From Actinomadura graeca (lineage in GTDB: Bacteria > Actinomycetota > Actinomycetes > Streptosporangiales > Streptosporangiaceae), in assembly GCF_019175365.1 (NCBI RefSeq), contig NZ_CP059572.1, forward strand, positions 3,596,001-3,660,000: a stretch of 64,000 bases of DNA. Direction: 5' to 3'. A program made the position numbers and the translations under genes. Positions within the stretch are counted from its first letter, which is position 1, and the number at the start of each line of letters is the position of its first letter. The notes under the pieces were generated by a model that had not been told where the DNA came from, searched no databases, and was given only the letters and a program-made list of their open reading frames with translations. This document shows positions 51,262 to 59,404 of the stretch, piece by piece.

Positions 51262-52820
51262 CGGCCCTCCCCCGGGTGCGCGCAGGTCAGGTCGGCGGAC
51301 GGGAGGACGCCCGTGCGCAGGTAGGCGTTGACGACGCGGTCCGCGCAGGGGACGGGCGTCAGGCCGTCGATGCCGCGCGCGTACACGCCGTGGGAGCGGA
51401 TGTCCGCCGAGATCATGCGGGAGCCTTTCAGCCGGCGGTGCAGGGCGACCGCACCGGTGTAGGGGACGTTGTTGTCGCGTTCGGCCTGGAGGAGCAGCAG
51501 CGGAACGTGGTTGCCGATCACGGTCCGGGGCCCGCTCGGCCGGGTCTTCCAGAACGGGCACGGGAAGATGGCGTTGGCCGTCGCCGCGAACACCGGCTGG
51601 GTGGGGCGCGCACGCTCGATGGCGCGCCAGTACTGCTCGGGGTCGGCCGGCCATCCCCCGGCGGGCCAGCCGTTGTCACCGCAGAAGAAAGCGTTGCCGC
51701 TGTTGAACATGTTGTCCAGCGCCGGATCCGGTGTGTTGAACAGCTCCAGCCACATGCGCAGCTCGGGGATGGGCTGGACGGCCTGCCCGGCGGCGGCGTC
51801 GGCCAGGTTCCGGACGCTCTTGGCGAGGGTCGCGTTGTTCTCCTCCATGTTGACGAACTGGCGGATGATGAGCCCCAGCGAGGCCGCGTCGAGGGTGTAG
51901 TCGCCGAGACGGAGCGGACCCGCGTCGACCGTGGAGACCAGCCGCTCGACGCTCGCCCGGACCTCGCGAGGGGTGCCGCCGAGCTTGTACTCGGCCTGGC
52001 GGCGGGCCGTCCAGGCGGCCCATTCGTCCAGGCCCCGCTCCTGCACCGGGCCCGCGACCTGGAAGTTCTCGTACTGCGTCAGCGCCGGGTCGGTGACGCT
52101 GTCGATCACGATGCGGTCCGCGCGGCGCGGGAACATCTGGGTGTACAGGGCGCCCAGGTCGGCGCCGTAGGACGTGCCGAAGTACGACATCTTGCGCTCG
52201 CCGAGGACGGCGCGGATCAGGTCCATGTCGCGGGCGACGTTGCGGCTGGACGCGTGCGGCAGCAGCGCGGCGTTGTTCCCGTGCTCGAAGCAGCGGCGCG
52301 CGGTGTCGCGGGCGTTCCGCACCGACACCTCGAACGCCTCCCGCCGGGAGTGGGTGGGTTGCGCCTTCGGGGACGTCCCGCAGTAGATCGGGGTGCTGCG
52401 GCCGACGAACCGGGGGTCGAACCCGATCAGGTCGTACCGGTCCGCGGCGTCCTGCATCGCGCCCCTCAGCTGCGCCGCGTACTCCAGGCCCGGCCCGCCC
52501 GGGCCGCCCGGATTGGCCAGCAGGATGCCCCGCCGGTGCGCCGGGTCCTTCGCCCTGATCCGGGAGAGGGCGAGCGTGATCGTGGGGCCGTCCGGCGCCG
52601 TGTGGTCGAGGGGCACGGTCACCCGCGTGCACTGCGCGCCCGCCTCGACCAGGTCGGTCGCCTCGGCGGGGCAGGCGCCCCAGTCCAGGTGCTGCCCGAT
52701 GAGGCGCGCCGGGCCGGGCGGGGACGACGGGGACGACGGCGCCGCCGCGGCGGTCCCCGTCAGGCCGGCGAGTCCGGCCGCGCCGAGCAGGACGGCCGTC
52801 GCGATGCGTGGGAGGGTCAT
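51258..52820 (-). CDS. Secreted alpha/beta-hydrolase peptidase (tripeptidyl aminopeptidase-like)
   Basis: 520 aa. Signal peptide LPRIATAVLLGAAGLAGLTG, then QHLDWGACPAEATDLVEAGA and QCTRVTVPLDHTAPDGPTIT. The oxyanion region is LLANPGGPGGPGLEY, the nucleophile is in SYFGTSYGADLG and the C-terminal TAP-like domain ends in the His region (DIRSHGVYARGIDGLTPVPC). Relatives (SlpD/SlpE/Tap) release N-terminal peptides outside the cell. ATG 52820 places the signal peptide correctly; 52856 is an in-frame alternative. It is coupled to the serine hydrolase downstream, suggesting joint extracellular degradation. Confidence 0.87.
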   Translation of the reverse strand: MTLPRIATAVLLGAAGLAGLTGTAAAAPSSPSSPPGPARLIGQHLDWGACPAEATDLVEAGAQCTRVTVPLDHTAPDGPTITLALSRIRAKDPAHRRGILLANPGGPGGPGLEYAAQLRGAMQDAADRYDLIGFDPRFVGRSTPIYCGTSPKAQPTHSRREAFEVSVRNARDTARRCFEHGNNAALLPHASSRNVARDMDLIRAVLGERKMSYFGTSYGADLGALYTQMFPRRADRIVIDSVTDPALTQYENFQVAGPVQERGLDEWAAWTARRQAEYKLGGTPREVRASVERLVSTVDAGPLRLGDYTLDAASLGLIIRQFVNMEENNATLAKSVRNLADAAAGQAVQPIPELRMWLELFNTPDPALDNMFNSGNAFFCGDNGWPAGGWPADPEQYWRAIERARPTQPVFAATANAIFPCPFWKTRPSGPRTVIGNHVPLLLLQAERDNNVPYTGAVALHRRLKGSRMISADIRSHGVYARGIDGLTPVPCADRVVNAYLRTGVLPSADLTCAHPGEGR

Positions 52821-52986
52821 GCGTCCGATCCCATCGCCTCGCACCCGGAAGATCATTACGGCTGGCCCGCGAGTGCAGGGTGGGGACAGCCCGACCCCCG
52901 CCGCGTGAACGGTGTCCCCAGGTACACCCCGGACGGGGGTCCAGGGCCCTGGGGAGACGATGCCGCGCGGCCTAGCGTCGTGGGCC
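52821..52986. promoter_or_regulatory. Divergent promoter region between two secreted hydrolases
   Basis: 166 bp separate the start codons of the minus-strand peptidase and the plus-strand lipase-like gene. It must hold both promoters. A GGGCCCTGG-type dyad occurs near 52943; no clear -35/-10 pair is seen. Confidence 0.3.
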
Positions 52987-54237
52987 ATGGGAACCATGTC
53001 ATTGCGGCGGAGCACGGCGGCGCTGCTCGGCACCGGGATCGCGCTCGGCCTGGCGGCCACGGCGTCCTCCGCGTCCGCCGGCACCGCCGCCGGGGTCGCC
53101 CGGCCCGAGACGGCACCACCCCGGGGGACGGTCGTGTCCGCCGACCGCGTCGCCCGCATGTCCGCCGGCGAGGTGCGGCGCTACCTCGCCGGCGACGATC
53201 CGGCGCTCGCCCGGCCGGGACCGCGCTTCGGGGTCGACACCTACCGGGTCGTCTACCGCACCGTCACTCCGCAGGGGACCCCGGCCACCGCCGCCGGGGT
53301 GGTGACGCTCCCGGCGGGGCACGGGGGCGTGCGTGCCGTCAGCTTCGCCCACGGCACGCACCTCGCCAGGAACATCGCCGGGTCGGTCGACGCGGAGGGC
53401 CAGAGCCGCGTCGCGGCGACCTTCTACGCGGGCGCCGGGTACGCGGGCGTGGCACCCGACTACCTCGGGCTCGGCCTCGGCCCCGGACCACATCCGTACA
53501 TGCACGCCGCCACCGAGGCCGCCGCGTCGCTGGACCTGCTGCGCGCCGCGCGCCGCGTCGCCTCGTCCCACAGGCGGCGGCTGGAACGCGGCGTGCTGGT
53601 GACCGGGTTCTCCCAGGGAGGGCACGCCGCCATGGCGCTCGGCCGCGAGCTCCAGCGCGGCGCCGACCCCTACCTGCGCCCGGCGGCGCTGGCGCCGGTC
53701 AGCGGGCCCTTCGACCTGCGGGACGCCCAGCTCCCGGCGTCCCTCGACGAGGACGGCGGCCTCGACCCGAAGGCATCGGTGTTCTACCTCTCCTACCTCT
53801 TCGTGTCGTGGAACCGCCTCTTCCACCTCTACGACTCCCCCTCCGAGGTGTTCAGGGCGCCCTACGACACGAGCGTGCCCGCGCTCTTCGACGGACGGCA
53901 CGCCGACGAGGACGTCATCACGCGGCTGCCCGCACGTGTCCGGGACCTACTGACTCCGCGTTATGTCCACTGGCTCCTGCATCCGACCGGGCCGATGGCA
54001 CGGGCGCTCCGCTCCGCCGACGGGACCTGCCAGTGGCGGCCCCGCGTCCCGGTCAGGCTGTTCGCCGCCGCCGGGGACGAGCAGGTCGCGTTCGCCAACA
54101 CCACGAGCTGCCTGCGGGAGCTGCGCGCCCGCGGCGCCCGCCCGTCCGTGACCGACTACGGGATGGGCACCGGCCACTTCCGCAGCATGTACCGGGGCAT
54201 CCCCGACACGCTCCGCTGGTTCGGGACGCTGGAGTAG
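52987..54237 (+). CDS. Secreted lipase-like alpha/beta hydrolase
   Basis: 416 aa. Signal peptide SLRRSTAALLGTGIALGLAA ending near ASAG. The nucleophile elbow is GFSQG (GVLVTGFSQGGHAAMALG), with GVAPDYLGLGLGPGPHPYMH before it and a C-terminal His in YGMGTGHFRSMY. The arrangement is that of secretory lipases (LIP family) and related actinomycete esterases. ATG 52987 (or 52996) gives a normal Sec signal. It is divergent from the TAP-like peptidase and probably shares its control region. The substrate cannot be set from sequence. Confidence 0.85.
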   Translation: MGTMSLRRSTAALLGTGIALGLAATASSASAGTAAGVARPETAPPRGTVVSADRVARMSAGEVRRYLAGDDPALARPGPRFGVDTYRVVYRTVTPQGTPATAAGVVTLPAGHGGVRAVSFAHGTHLARNIAGSVDAEGQSRVAATFYAGAGYAGVAPDYLGLGLGPGPHPYMHAATEAAASLDLLRAARRVASSHRRRLERGVLVTGFSQGGHAAMALGRELQRGADPYLRPAALAPVSGPFDLRDAQLPASLDEDGGLDPKASVFYLSYLFVSWNRLFHLYDSPSEVFRAPYDTSVPALFDGRHADEDVITRLPARVRDLLTPRYVHWLLHPTGPMARALRSADGTCQWRPRVPVRLFAAAGDEQVAFANTTSCLRELRARGARPSVTDYGMGTGHFRSMYRGIPDTLRWFGTLE

Positions 54238-54253
54238 CCCCCTGGACAAACGC

Positions 54254-54269
54254 GTAACACATCGGTTAC
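54254..54269 (+). promoter_or_regulatory. Candidate operator of the ArsR-family gene
   Basis: GTAAC (54254-54258) and GTTAC (54265-54269) form an inverted repeat 6 bp apart, overlapping a TACATATA -10-like sequence 8-15 bp before the ATG. The position fits autorepression by the ArsR-type protein. Confidence 0.5.
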
Positions 54270-54279
54270 ATATAAGGCC

Positions 54280-54639
54280 ATGGACGTCTTCGGGGCCGTG
54301 GCCGACCCGGTGCGCCGCCGCATCGTGGTGCTGCTCGCCGGCGGTCCGCGGACCGCCGGCGCCGTGGCCGCCGCGTTCCCCGAGATCAGCCGTCCCGCGG
54401 TCAGCCGCCATCTGCGGGTGCTCCGCGAGGCGGGGCTGATCGAGGCCGAGCCCGCGGGCCGCGAGCGGCACTACAAGGCCGCCCCCGGCCCGCTGCGGGA
54501 GATCGACCGGTGGCTGGCGTCCGTCCGGGGGCAGAGGTGGGAGCAGCGTCTCGACGCCCTGGGCACCGAGGTCCACCGCACCCGGCGCGACCGCGCCGCC
54601 GGTGAGGAACCACCCGAGAACGCGAGGAGCGCAGGATGA
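54280..54639 (+). CDS. ArsR-family transcriptional regulator
   Basis: 119 aa winged helix. ADPVRRRIVVLLAGGPRTAG, EISRPAVSRHLRVLREAGLI and GRERHYKAAPGPLREIDRWL follow the family closely. No metal-binding Cys pair is present, so it probably is not an arsenic sensor. ArsR proteins coupled to SRPBCC/AHSA1 genes, as here (ATGA overlap), form a common two-gene unit in actinomycetes. The C-terminal ~25 residues (HRTRRDRAAGEEPPEN) are poorly conserved. Confidence 0.88.
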   Translation: MDVFGAVADPVRRRIVVLLAGGPRTAGAVAAAFPEISRPAVSRHLRVLREAGLIEAEPAGRERHYKAAPGPLREIDRWLASVRGQRWEQRLDALGTEVHRTRRDRAAGEEPPENARSAG

Positions 54640-55145
54640 CACCCACGCCCACCGGCCGGCTGATCGCCGCCGCGACCGGCACCGACCTGCAGATGACACG
54701 CGAGTTCAAGGCCACGATCGACGAGGTCTGGGCGAGCCTCACCGAGCCGGAGCGCACCGCGCGGTGGTTCGCGCACTGGCGCGGCGAGGGCAGGCCCGGC
54801 GCCACGGTGCGGCTCACCCTGACGGCCGAGGAGGGCCAGCCGGAGAGCGACATGACGATCGTCTCCTGCGAGCCGCCGCGGCGGCTGGAGGTCGAGACCG
54901 TCGACGAGCACGGGCGCTGGCACCTGGAGGCGCGCCTCGACGAGGCCCACGGCGTGACGACGCTGACGTTCGTCCACCACCTGGACCCCGGCACGGACGT
55001 GGCCTCCACCGGCCCCGGCTGGGAGTACTACCTCGACCGGCTGGCCGCCGCCGTCGCCGGCACCCCGATGCCGGACTTCGACGACTACTACCCCTCCCAG
55101 CGCGCCCACTACGAGTCGCTGGCCCCCGAGCCGGAACGCCCCTGA
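54636..55145 (+). CDS. SRPBCC/AHSA1-family protein
   Basis: 169 aa helix-grip fold: MTREFKATIDEVWASLTEPE, RTARWFAHWRGEGRPGATVR, IVSCEPPRRLEVETVDEHGR, WHLEARLDEAHGVTTLTFVH, PGWEYYLDRLAAAVAGTPMP. This is the AHSA1-like branch that binds a hydrophobic ligand; its partner regulator is encoded just upstream. Role unknown, probably stress or small-molecule response. Confidence 0.85.
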   Translation: MTPTPTGRLIAAATGTDLQMTREFKATIDEVWASLTEPERTARWFAHWRGEGRPGATVRLTLTAEEGQPESDMTIVSCEPPRRLEVETVDEHGRWHLEARLDEAHGVTTLTFVHHLDPGTDVASTGPGWEYYLDRLAAAVAGTPMPDFDDYYPSQRAHYESLAPEPERP

Positions 55146-55253
55146 AGCCCGCGACCGGACACGGCCGGGAGTCCATCCGGCCGCCCGCGTGGCAATAGCA
55201 TGAGGCTTGTCCATCGGGGGGCGGACGGTCTTCATTCGAGCAGAGGTGAGTGG

Positions 55254-55640
55254 ATGTACCCGGTTCCTCAAGGCGGCGCCGAACCTGTCCTGCTACAGAT
55301 CGGCGACATGGCCCTGACGAGCACGCACGTCATCCTCCCCTACGGGCGGTACCCGCTCCACGGCTCCACCTGGACCGTCCAGGACTCCACCCAGGTCACC
55401 GACGGCATCCCCGTCGTCGCCATCGTCCTGACGATCATCTTCGTCTGGTTCTGCCTGCTGGGCCTGCTCTTCCTGCTGATGAAGGAGCGCCGTTACCTCG
55501 GCTTCGTCTCCGTCTCCGTGACCGGCCCCGGATTCCACCACACCGCGCAGTTCCCCCCGGGCCCCCAGTCGGGCGCGTGGGCCGCCCACGCGACGGGCCA
55601 GGCCAGGGCCATCACGGCCGCCGCCCCGCCCCTCGCCTGA
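55254..55640 (+). CDS. Single-pass membrane protein, conserved in actinomycetes
   Basis: 128 aa from ATG 55254 with GAGGTGAG upstream. The N-terminal half (LLQIGDMALTSTHVILPYGR, YPLHGSTWTVQDSTQV) is a small strand-rich domain. A membrane segment follows (VVAIVLTIIFVWFCLLGLLF), then LLMKERRYLGFVSVSVTGPG. I recall proteins of this design in many actinomycetes without function. The ORF could be extended to 55200, but that start has no ribosome binding site. It converges with the operon ending at 55668. Confidence 0.72.
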   Translation: MYPVPQGGAEPVLLQIGDMALTSTHVILPYGRYPLHGSTWTVQDSTQVTDGIPVVAIVLTIIFVWFCLLGLLFLLMKERRYLGFVSVSVTGPGFHHTAQFPPGPQSGAWAAHATGQARAITAAAPPLA

Positions 55641-55667
55641 CCCGGCGCGGGAGCGCGGACCGCAGGG

Positions 55668-56450
55668 TCAGCCGCCCCCGCCGAGCGAGCCGAGGATGGC
55701 GCTGCACGCCCCCAGCAGGAGGTAGAGGCCGATTATGATGCCGCAGCCGATGGCGATGCGGCGGGGCACGGGCATGTCCGAGCCCATGGGGTGACGCCTC
55801 GGCGGAAGCGGGCCCGGCCCGAACGGCCCGCGATGCCCCGGCACCCCGTAGGGCGGAGGGGTCGGGAACCCCACCGGACGCCCAGCGGCGGACGGCCCCG
55901 GCGGGAGCCCCCTGCCCGGATACGCCCCCGTCGGATACCCCCCGCCCGGAGGCCCTCCGGCGACCGGGAAGAAGACCTCTCCGGTGCCGTCGCCCGAACC
56001 CGGCGTAGCCCACGGCACAGCACCGTCCGGACGGACCGGCCTGGCAGGAGGCGGTGCGCCCGGACGCGGCGCGCTCGGACGCGGCGCGGCGCTCGGATGC
56101 GGCGCGCTGGGAGGCGGCGCGCTCGATGGCCGGTGACCGGCGCCCGGCGCGGCCGGATAACGCGGTCCCCCCGGATAGCGCGCGCCGCCTGGGGCAGGGG
56201 CCGGCCGCGACGGCCGGTGACCGGCACCGGCCCCGCCAGTCCGCCTCCTGCGCCGGGCACCGGGCGCGGTGCCCGGCCCGTCCTCGCGCGGGCGGGGCGG
56301 CAGGGGGACGATCGCGGACGCGTCGGTGGCCTCGGCGCGGCCCGTGTCGCATCCCAGGCAGTCATCGTCACTCGGGGCGTTCCAGACGTCGCAGCGCAGG
56401 CATCGCCAGGTCGGCTCGGGCGCCGCCGCCGCGTTCTCCGCGAGGGCCAT
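55668..56450 (-). CDS. Zinc-ribbon, proline-rich, C-terminally anchored membrane protein
   Basis: 260 aa. The N-terminal zinc ribbon is CLRCDVWNAPSDDDCLGC (CxxC-x10-CxxC, RanBP2-like). A ~170-residue Pro/Gly/Ala-rich linker follows (PSAPHPSAAPRPSAPRPGAP). A C-terminal membrane helix is IAIGCGIIIGLYLLLGACSA. ATG 56450 has GGAGGTGG 8 nt upstream. It is the last gene of the TerY-P-like operon. Zinc ribbons often accompany TerY-type vWA proteins in such systems, so it may present client proteins to the kinase or vWA partner. Confidence 0.75.
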   Translation of the reverse strand: MALAENAAAAPEPTWRCLRCDVWNAPSDDDCLGCDTGRAEATDASAIVPLPPRPREDGPGTAPGARRRRRTGGAGAGHRPSRPAPAPGGARYPGGPRYPAAPGAGHRPSSAPPPSAPHPSAAPRPSAPRPGAPPPARPVRPDGAVPWATPGSGDGTGEVFFPVAGGPPGGGYPTGAYPGRGLPPGPSAAGRPVGFPTPPPYGVPGHRGPFGPGPLPPRRHPMGSDMPVPRRIAIGCGIIIGLYLLLGACSAILGSLGGGG

Positions 56451-56637
56451 GGGGTTCCACCTCCTCGGCGTCGCCGCCGGCGGGCGCGGCGAGCAGGCGC
56501 TCCCGCAGGACGTCGACGAGGGCCCGGGTGTCCGGGCCGGGCTCGAAGCTGATCCAGTCGGCGGTGTCGGGGACGGGGTCGCAGCCGCGGCCCCGTCCCG
56601 GCCCTGCCCGGCCGCGCCGCCGGTTCCGGCCGATCAC
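56368..56637 (-). CDS. Small hypothetical ORF between the vWA and zinc-ribbon genes
   Basis: 89 aa from a GTG that overlaps the vWA stop (GTGA). The middle (DTADWISFEPGPDTRALVDV followed by LRERLLAA) looks like a genuine amphipathic protein; the ends are low-complexity. It overlaps the start of the zinc-ribbon gene by 83 bp. That is unusual, so either the overlap is real and couples translation or the true product ends earlier. No family recognised. Confidence 0.45.
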   Translation of the reverse strand: MIGRNRRRGRAGPGRGRGCDPVPDTADWISFEPGPDTRALVDVLRERLLAAPAGGDAEEVEPHGPRGERGGGARADLAMPALRRLERPE

Positions 56638-57335
56638 AGGCTGTTCACAATGGTGTTGATGATCTCGTCCATCTCGAACTCCTCCAGTCCCTCGCCCGCG
56701 GCGGACGGGAACAGCAGTGTCTGGTTCCACTCCTCCACGAGGTCCGACCAGGGCCGCATGTCGGGCGCGAAGAGCACGAGCCGCTTGGCGGAGTTCTCCA
56801 TCAGCGCCTCCCGGCTGCTGGCGTAGCCCCACTGCTCGAAGAGCTCGTCCAGGCTCGCCGGGATCTCCGGGGGATAGGTGTGGGCCGCCCTCGAACGCGG
56901 GTCGCCCAGAGGATGCGCCGCGGCGTCGGTGAACATCACGATGATGTGCCGCCGCCGGTCCAGCCCCCGCTCCCACGGCGACCGGATGGCCAGCGCCAGC
57001 GCCTCCAGGCCGGATTCGGGCAGGTCACCGCCGCCGAGGGGCAGCAGGCCGCGGACGAAGGCGTCGAACTCGGACGCCTGATCGGGGAAGACGAAGAACC
57101 CCGTCTGCTCGATCGCGCTTTCGGCGTGGTCGCCGAAGTCCCGGAACGCGATCACCCGGAGCCGGAACTGGCTGATCGCCTTGCCCTTCTCCGCCATGAC
57201 GGTGTCCAGCCGCCGGTGGAAGGACATCGCGCTCTTCTTCACGGTATCGAGGACCGGCCACATGCTGTCGGTCACATCGATGCACAGGACGATGTCCACC
57301 GCGTACTGCAGGTTCCCTTGGCCGGTGCGGGTCAT
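56634..57335 (-). CDS. TerY-like von Willebrand factor A domain protein
   Basis: 233 aa, mostly one vWA domain. The metal-binding MIDAS motif is DVTDS (IVLCIDVTDSMWPVLDTV), with FRDFGDH and HIIVMFTDAAAHPLG supplying other MIDAS residues. Residues such as GLLPLGGGDLPESGLEALAL fit the TerY branch. In TerY-P systems a vWA protein works with a PP2C phosphatase and a kinase, both encoded directly upstream here. ATG 57335 has AAGGAGCAG upstream. Confidence 0.88.
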   Translation of the reverse strand: MTRTGQGNLQYAVDIVLCIDVTDSMWPVLDTVKKSAMSFHRRLDTVMAEKGKAISQFRLRVIAFRDFGDHAESAIEQTGFFVFPDQASEFDAFVRGLLPLGGGDLPESGLEALALAIRSPWERGLDRRRHIIVMFTDAAAHPLGDPRSRAAHTYPPEIPASLDELFEQWGYASSREALMENSAKRLVLFAPDMRPWSDLVEEWNQTLLFPSAAGEGLEEFEMDEIINTIVNSL

Positions 57336-57374
57336 GGCTGCTCCTTGTCTACGTCCCGATGGTGGTCTGGCCGC

Positions 57375-58361
57375 CTACGGGCCGGACGGCGCGGCGCCGC
57401 CGGGCCCGTCGATCTTGCTCCGGATCCTGGAGGAGGAGCGCGGCGGGGCGCCGTCCTCCTCGCGGTCAAGGCGGCAGGTGCCCGGATCCGCCAGTGCCTC
57501 GACGAACGCGCGCGCCGCCGGGCGCCGCCCCGGGTCCGCCGCCGTCATGGCCTCGATCAGTCCCCGCATTTCCGGCGCCAGCCGGTCGTCGACGCGCAGG
57601 GGGCCGTCCGCGTCCACCGCCTCGGCGGGCGAGGCGTACCGGCCGGTGTCATAGGCGGGGAGGGACCCGGTGAGGTACAGGTGCGCCATGAGCCCGAGGG
57701 AGAAGACGTCCGCGGAGGTGGTCAGCTCGGCCGGGCTCGTGTCGCCGTCCTCGCGCAGGTAGCGCAGCCATTCGGGTGCCCCGTACAGGGAGTCGCCCGC
57801 GATGACGGCGGGCGCGGGCGGGCTTCCCGAGAAGTACGCGTCGTCGAAGTCGATGAGCTTGGCCGTGTGGAAGGTGTTCGCGGCGCGCCGCTGGACGAGC
57901 ACGTTCGCGGGCTTCAGATCTCCGTGGACGATCCCGAGGCCGTGCAGCAGCCGGAGGCTGAGCGCGAGGGTCCGCAGGAGCACCGCCCGATGCCGGCGAT
58001 CGAGGGCGTGCGGCCTGACGCCCGGCACGGCGTCGATCCGCTCGGTCACCTTGTAGTAGCTCGACCGCTCGTGGAAGAAGTCCGTGGCGAGCACCAGGTT
58101 GCCCCCGCCCGCGGCGCGCGGGTGCAGCCTGTCCATGATCGCCCGGTGCCGGTCCTCGAACTCGGCGCACTCCCGGAGCCGGGCCCGCCTGCTCGCCTCG
58201 CTTCCCCCGCCGCCCTCGCGCGGGCGCTTGGGTTCGAGGAAACGCTTGATGAAGCATTCGCGGCCGGCCCGCTCCGCGAAGGCCCAGACGCACTTTCCGC
58301 CGCCCTCGTTCGTCGGCTCGCTGACGATCCGGTACCCCTGCACCACGTCGCCGTGTCTCAC
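57375..58361 (-). CDS. Protein kinase of the TerY-P type (DFD variant)
   Basis: 328 aa. ATP-lysine in CFIKRFLEP, catalytic loop IVHGDLKPANVL (HGD in place of HRD) and metal motif LIDFDDAYFSG (DFD in place of DFG), then GDSLYGAPEWLRYL. These changes are typical of TerY-P kinases as I remember them, and the enzyme should still bind metal through the first Asp. The GTG start overlaps the phosphatase stop. The end (~305-328) is a Ser/Arg-rich tail. No membrane helix, so it acts in the cytosol, unlike the receptor kinase at 6618. Confidence 0.87.
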   Translation of the reverse strand: MRHGDVVQGYRIVSEPTNEGGGKCVWAFAERAGRECFIKRFLEPKRPREGGGGSEASRRARLRECAEFEDRHRAIMDRLHPRAAGGGNLVLATDFFHERSSYYKVTERIDAVPGVRPHALDRRHRAVLLRTLALSLRLLHGLGIVHGDLKPANVLVQRRAANTFHTAKLIDFDDAYFSGSPPAPAVIAGDSLYGAPEWLRYLREDGDTSPAELTTSADVFSLGLMAHLYLTGSLPAYDTGRYASPAEAVDADGPLRVDDRLAPEMRGLIEAMTAADPGRRPAARAFVEALADPGTCRLDREEDGAPPRSSSRIRSKIDGPGGAAPSGP

Positions 58362-59398
58362 GTCGGCATCCTCGGTTCCGCGGGGATCCGCCGTTCGTAG
58401 TCGGGCCGGTACGCCCGCCACGTCCGATGCCGCCACTCGCGGAAACCGGGGTCGCCCTGGCGTTCGCGGCCCAGCCAGTAGGCGCGCGCGACGGTGTCGG
58501 CGCGGCGGGCGAAGCAGCCTCGCAGGTCCTCGAAGCCGCGGTAGCCGAGGGCCACCACCGCCAGTGACGCGTCGTCGGCCGTGTAGGCGGCGACGGCCGC
58601 GCAGAGGAGATCGGCCCATTCGGCGGCGTCCCGCGCCTCCCGCAGCGCGTGCAGCACGTGCCATTCGAAGTGCGCGGGCGTGTCCACGTACCCGAAGAAG
58701 CCGTCGGTGGCGCACACGAGCACGCAGGGGAGATCGAACTCCGCCGCGGCCTCGTCGATCCGGAACGGCCGGTCGGCACAGATCACGTTGGTCATCGGCG
58801 GGTCCTGGACGAGCTGTTCCAGCGCGTCCGTCTCGGCGGTGTGGTCCCGGGTGAGGGCCTGAAGACCGGCCCAGGGCGACAGGACATAGGCGCGGGAGTC
58901 CCCGGCCCAGAGCGCGCGGAGGCCGACCCTCCGCTCGCCGCGCCGGTACCGGACGGCCGCCATGGTCGTCGGGAGCTCCCTCCGGATGTTCCCGACGAGC
59001 CGGGAGGAACGGCCGGATCTCATCGGGGTCAGCAGTCCCGTCATCCGCTCCTCAAGGGCGGCCGGATGACCGTGCCGTCCCCCGCGGCCCGCTTCGGCGA
59101 CGGTGGCGTGGAACCAGGACTCGGCGGCGGTCCTGGCGACCCGGGCGCCGACCCAGGCGCCGCTGCGGGGCCGTCCCGCCGGGAGCTCCAGGGCGGCCGC
59201 GGAACCCGACCCGCCGGACCCGTCGAAGACCGCCGCGATGCCCTCGCCGGTCGGCACGTGGTGGACCAGCAGCGGTTCGGCGTCCTCGCCCCTGCCCCGC
59301 AGCCGCTCGGTCCAGACCCCGACGGACAGGAGCGAGCGGCCCTCGTGGTACCAGACGGCCCGGTCCGAGCCGGCCTCCCTGGTGGACGCGATCCTCAT
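58358..59398 (-). CDS. PP2C-like protein phosphatase of the TerY-P triad
   Basis: 346 aa. PP2C motifs: GIAAVFDGSGGSGSAAA (DGSGG for the usual DGHGG), LRALWAGDSRAYVL, LTRDHTAE, VLVCATDGFFGYV and ADDASLAVVALGY. The Asp residues that bind the two catalytic metals are kept; the first His of DGHGG is Ser, a difference also found in other TerY-P members. It is expected to reverse the phosphorylation by the kinase encoded next. ATG 59398 is 6 bp from the upstream stop. Confidence 0.85.
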   Translation of the reverse strand: MRIASTREAGSDRAVWYHEGRSLLSVGVWTERLRGRGEDAEPLLVHHVPTGEGIAAVFDGSGGSGSAAALELPAGRPRSGAWVGARVARTAAESWFHATVAEAGRGGRHGHPAALEERMTGLLTPMRSGRSSRLVGNIRRELPTTMAAVRYRRGERRVGLRALWAGDSRAYVLSPWAGLQALTRDHTAETDALEQLVQDPPMTNVICADRPFRIDEAAAEFDLPCVLVCATDGFFGYVDTPAHFEWHVLHALREARDAAEWADLLCAAVAAYTADDASLAVVALGYRGFEDLRGCFARRADTVARAYWLGRERQGDPGFREWRHRTWRAYRPDYERRIPAEPRMPT

Positions 59399-59404
59399 CG
59401 GCGT

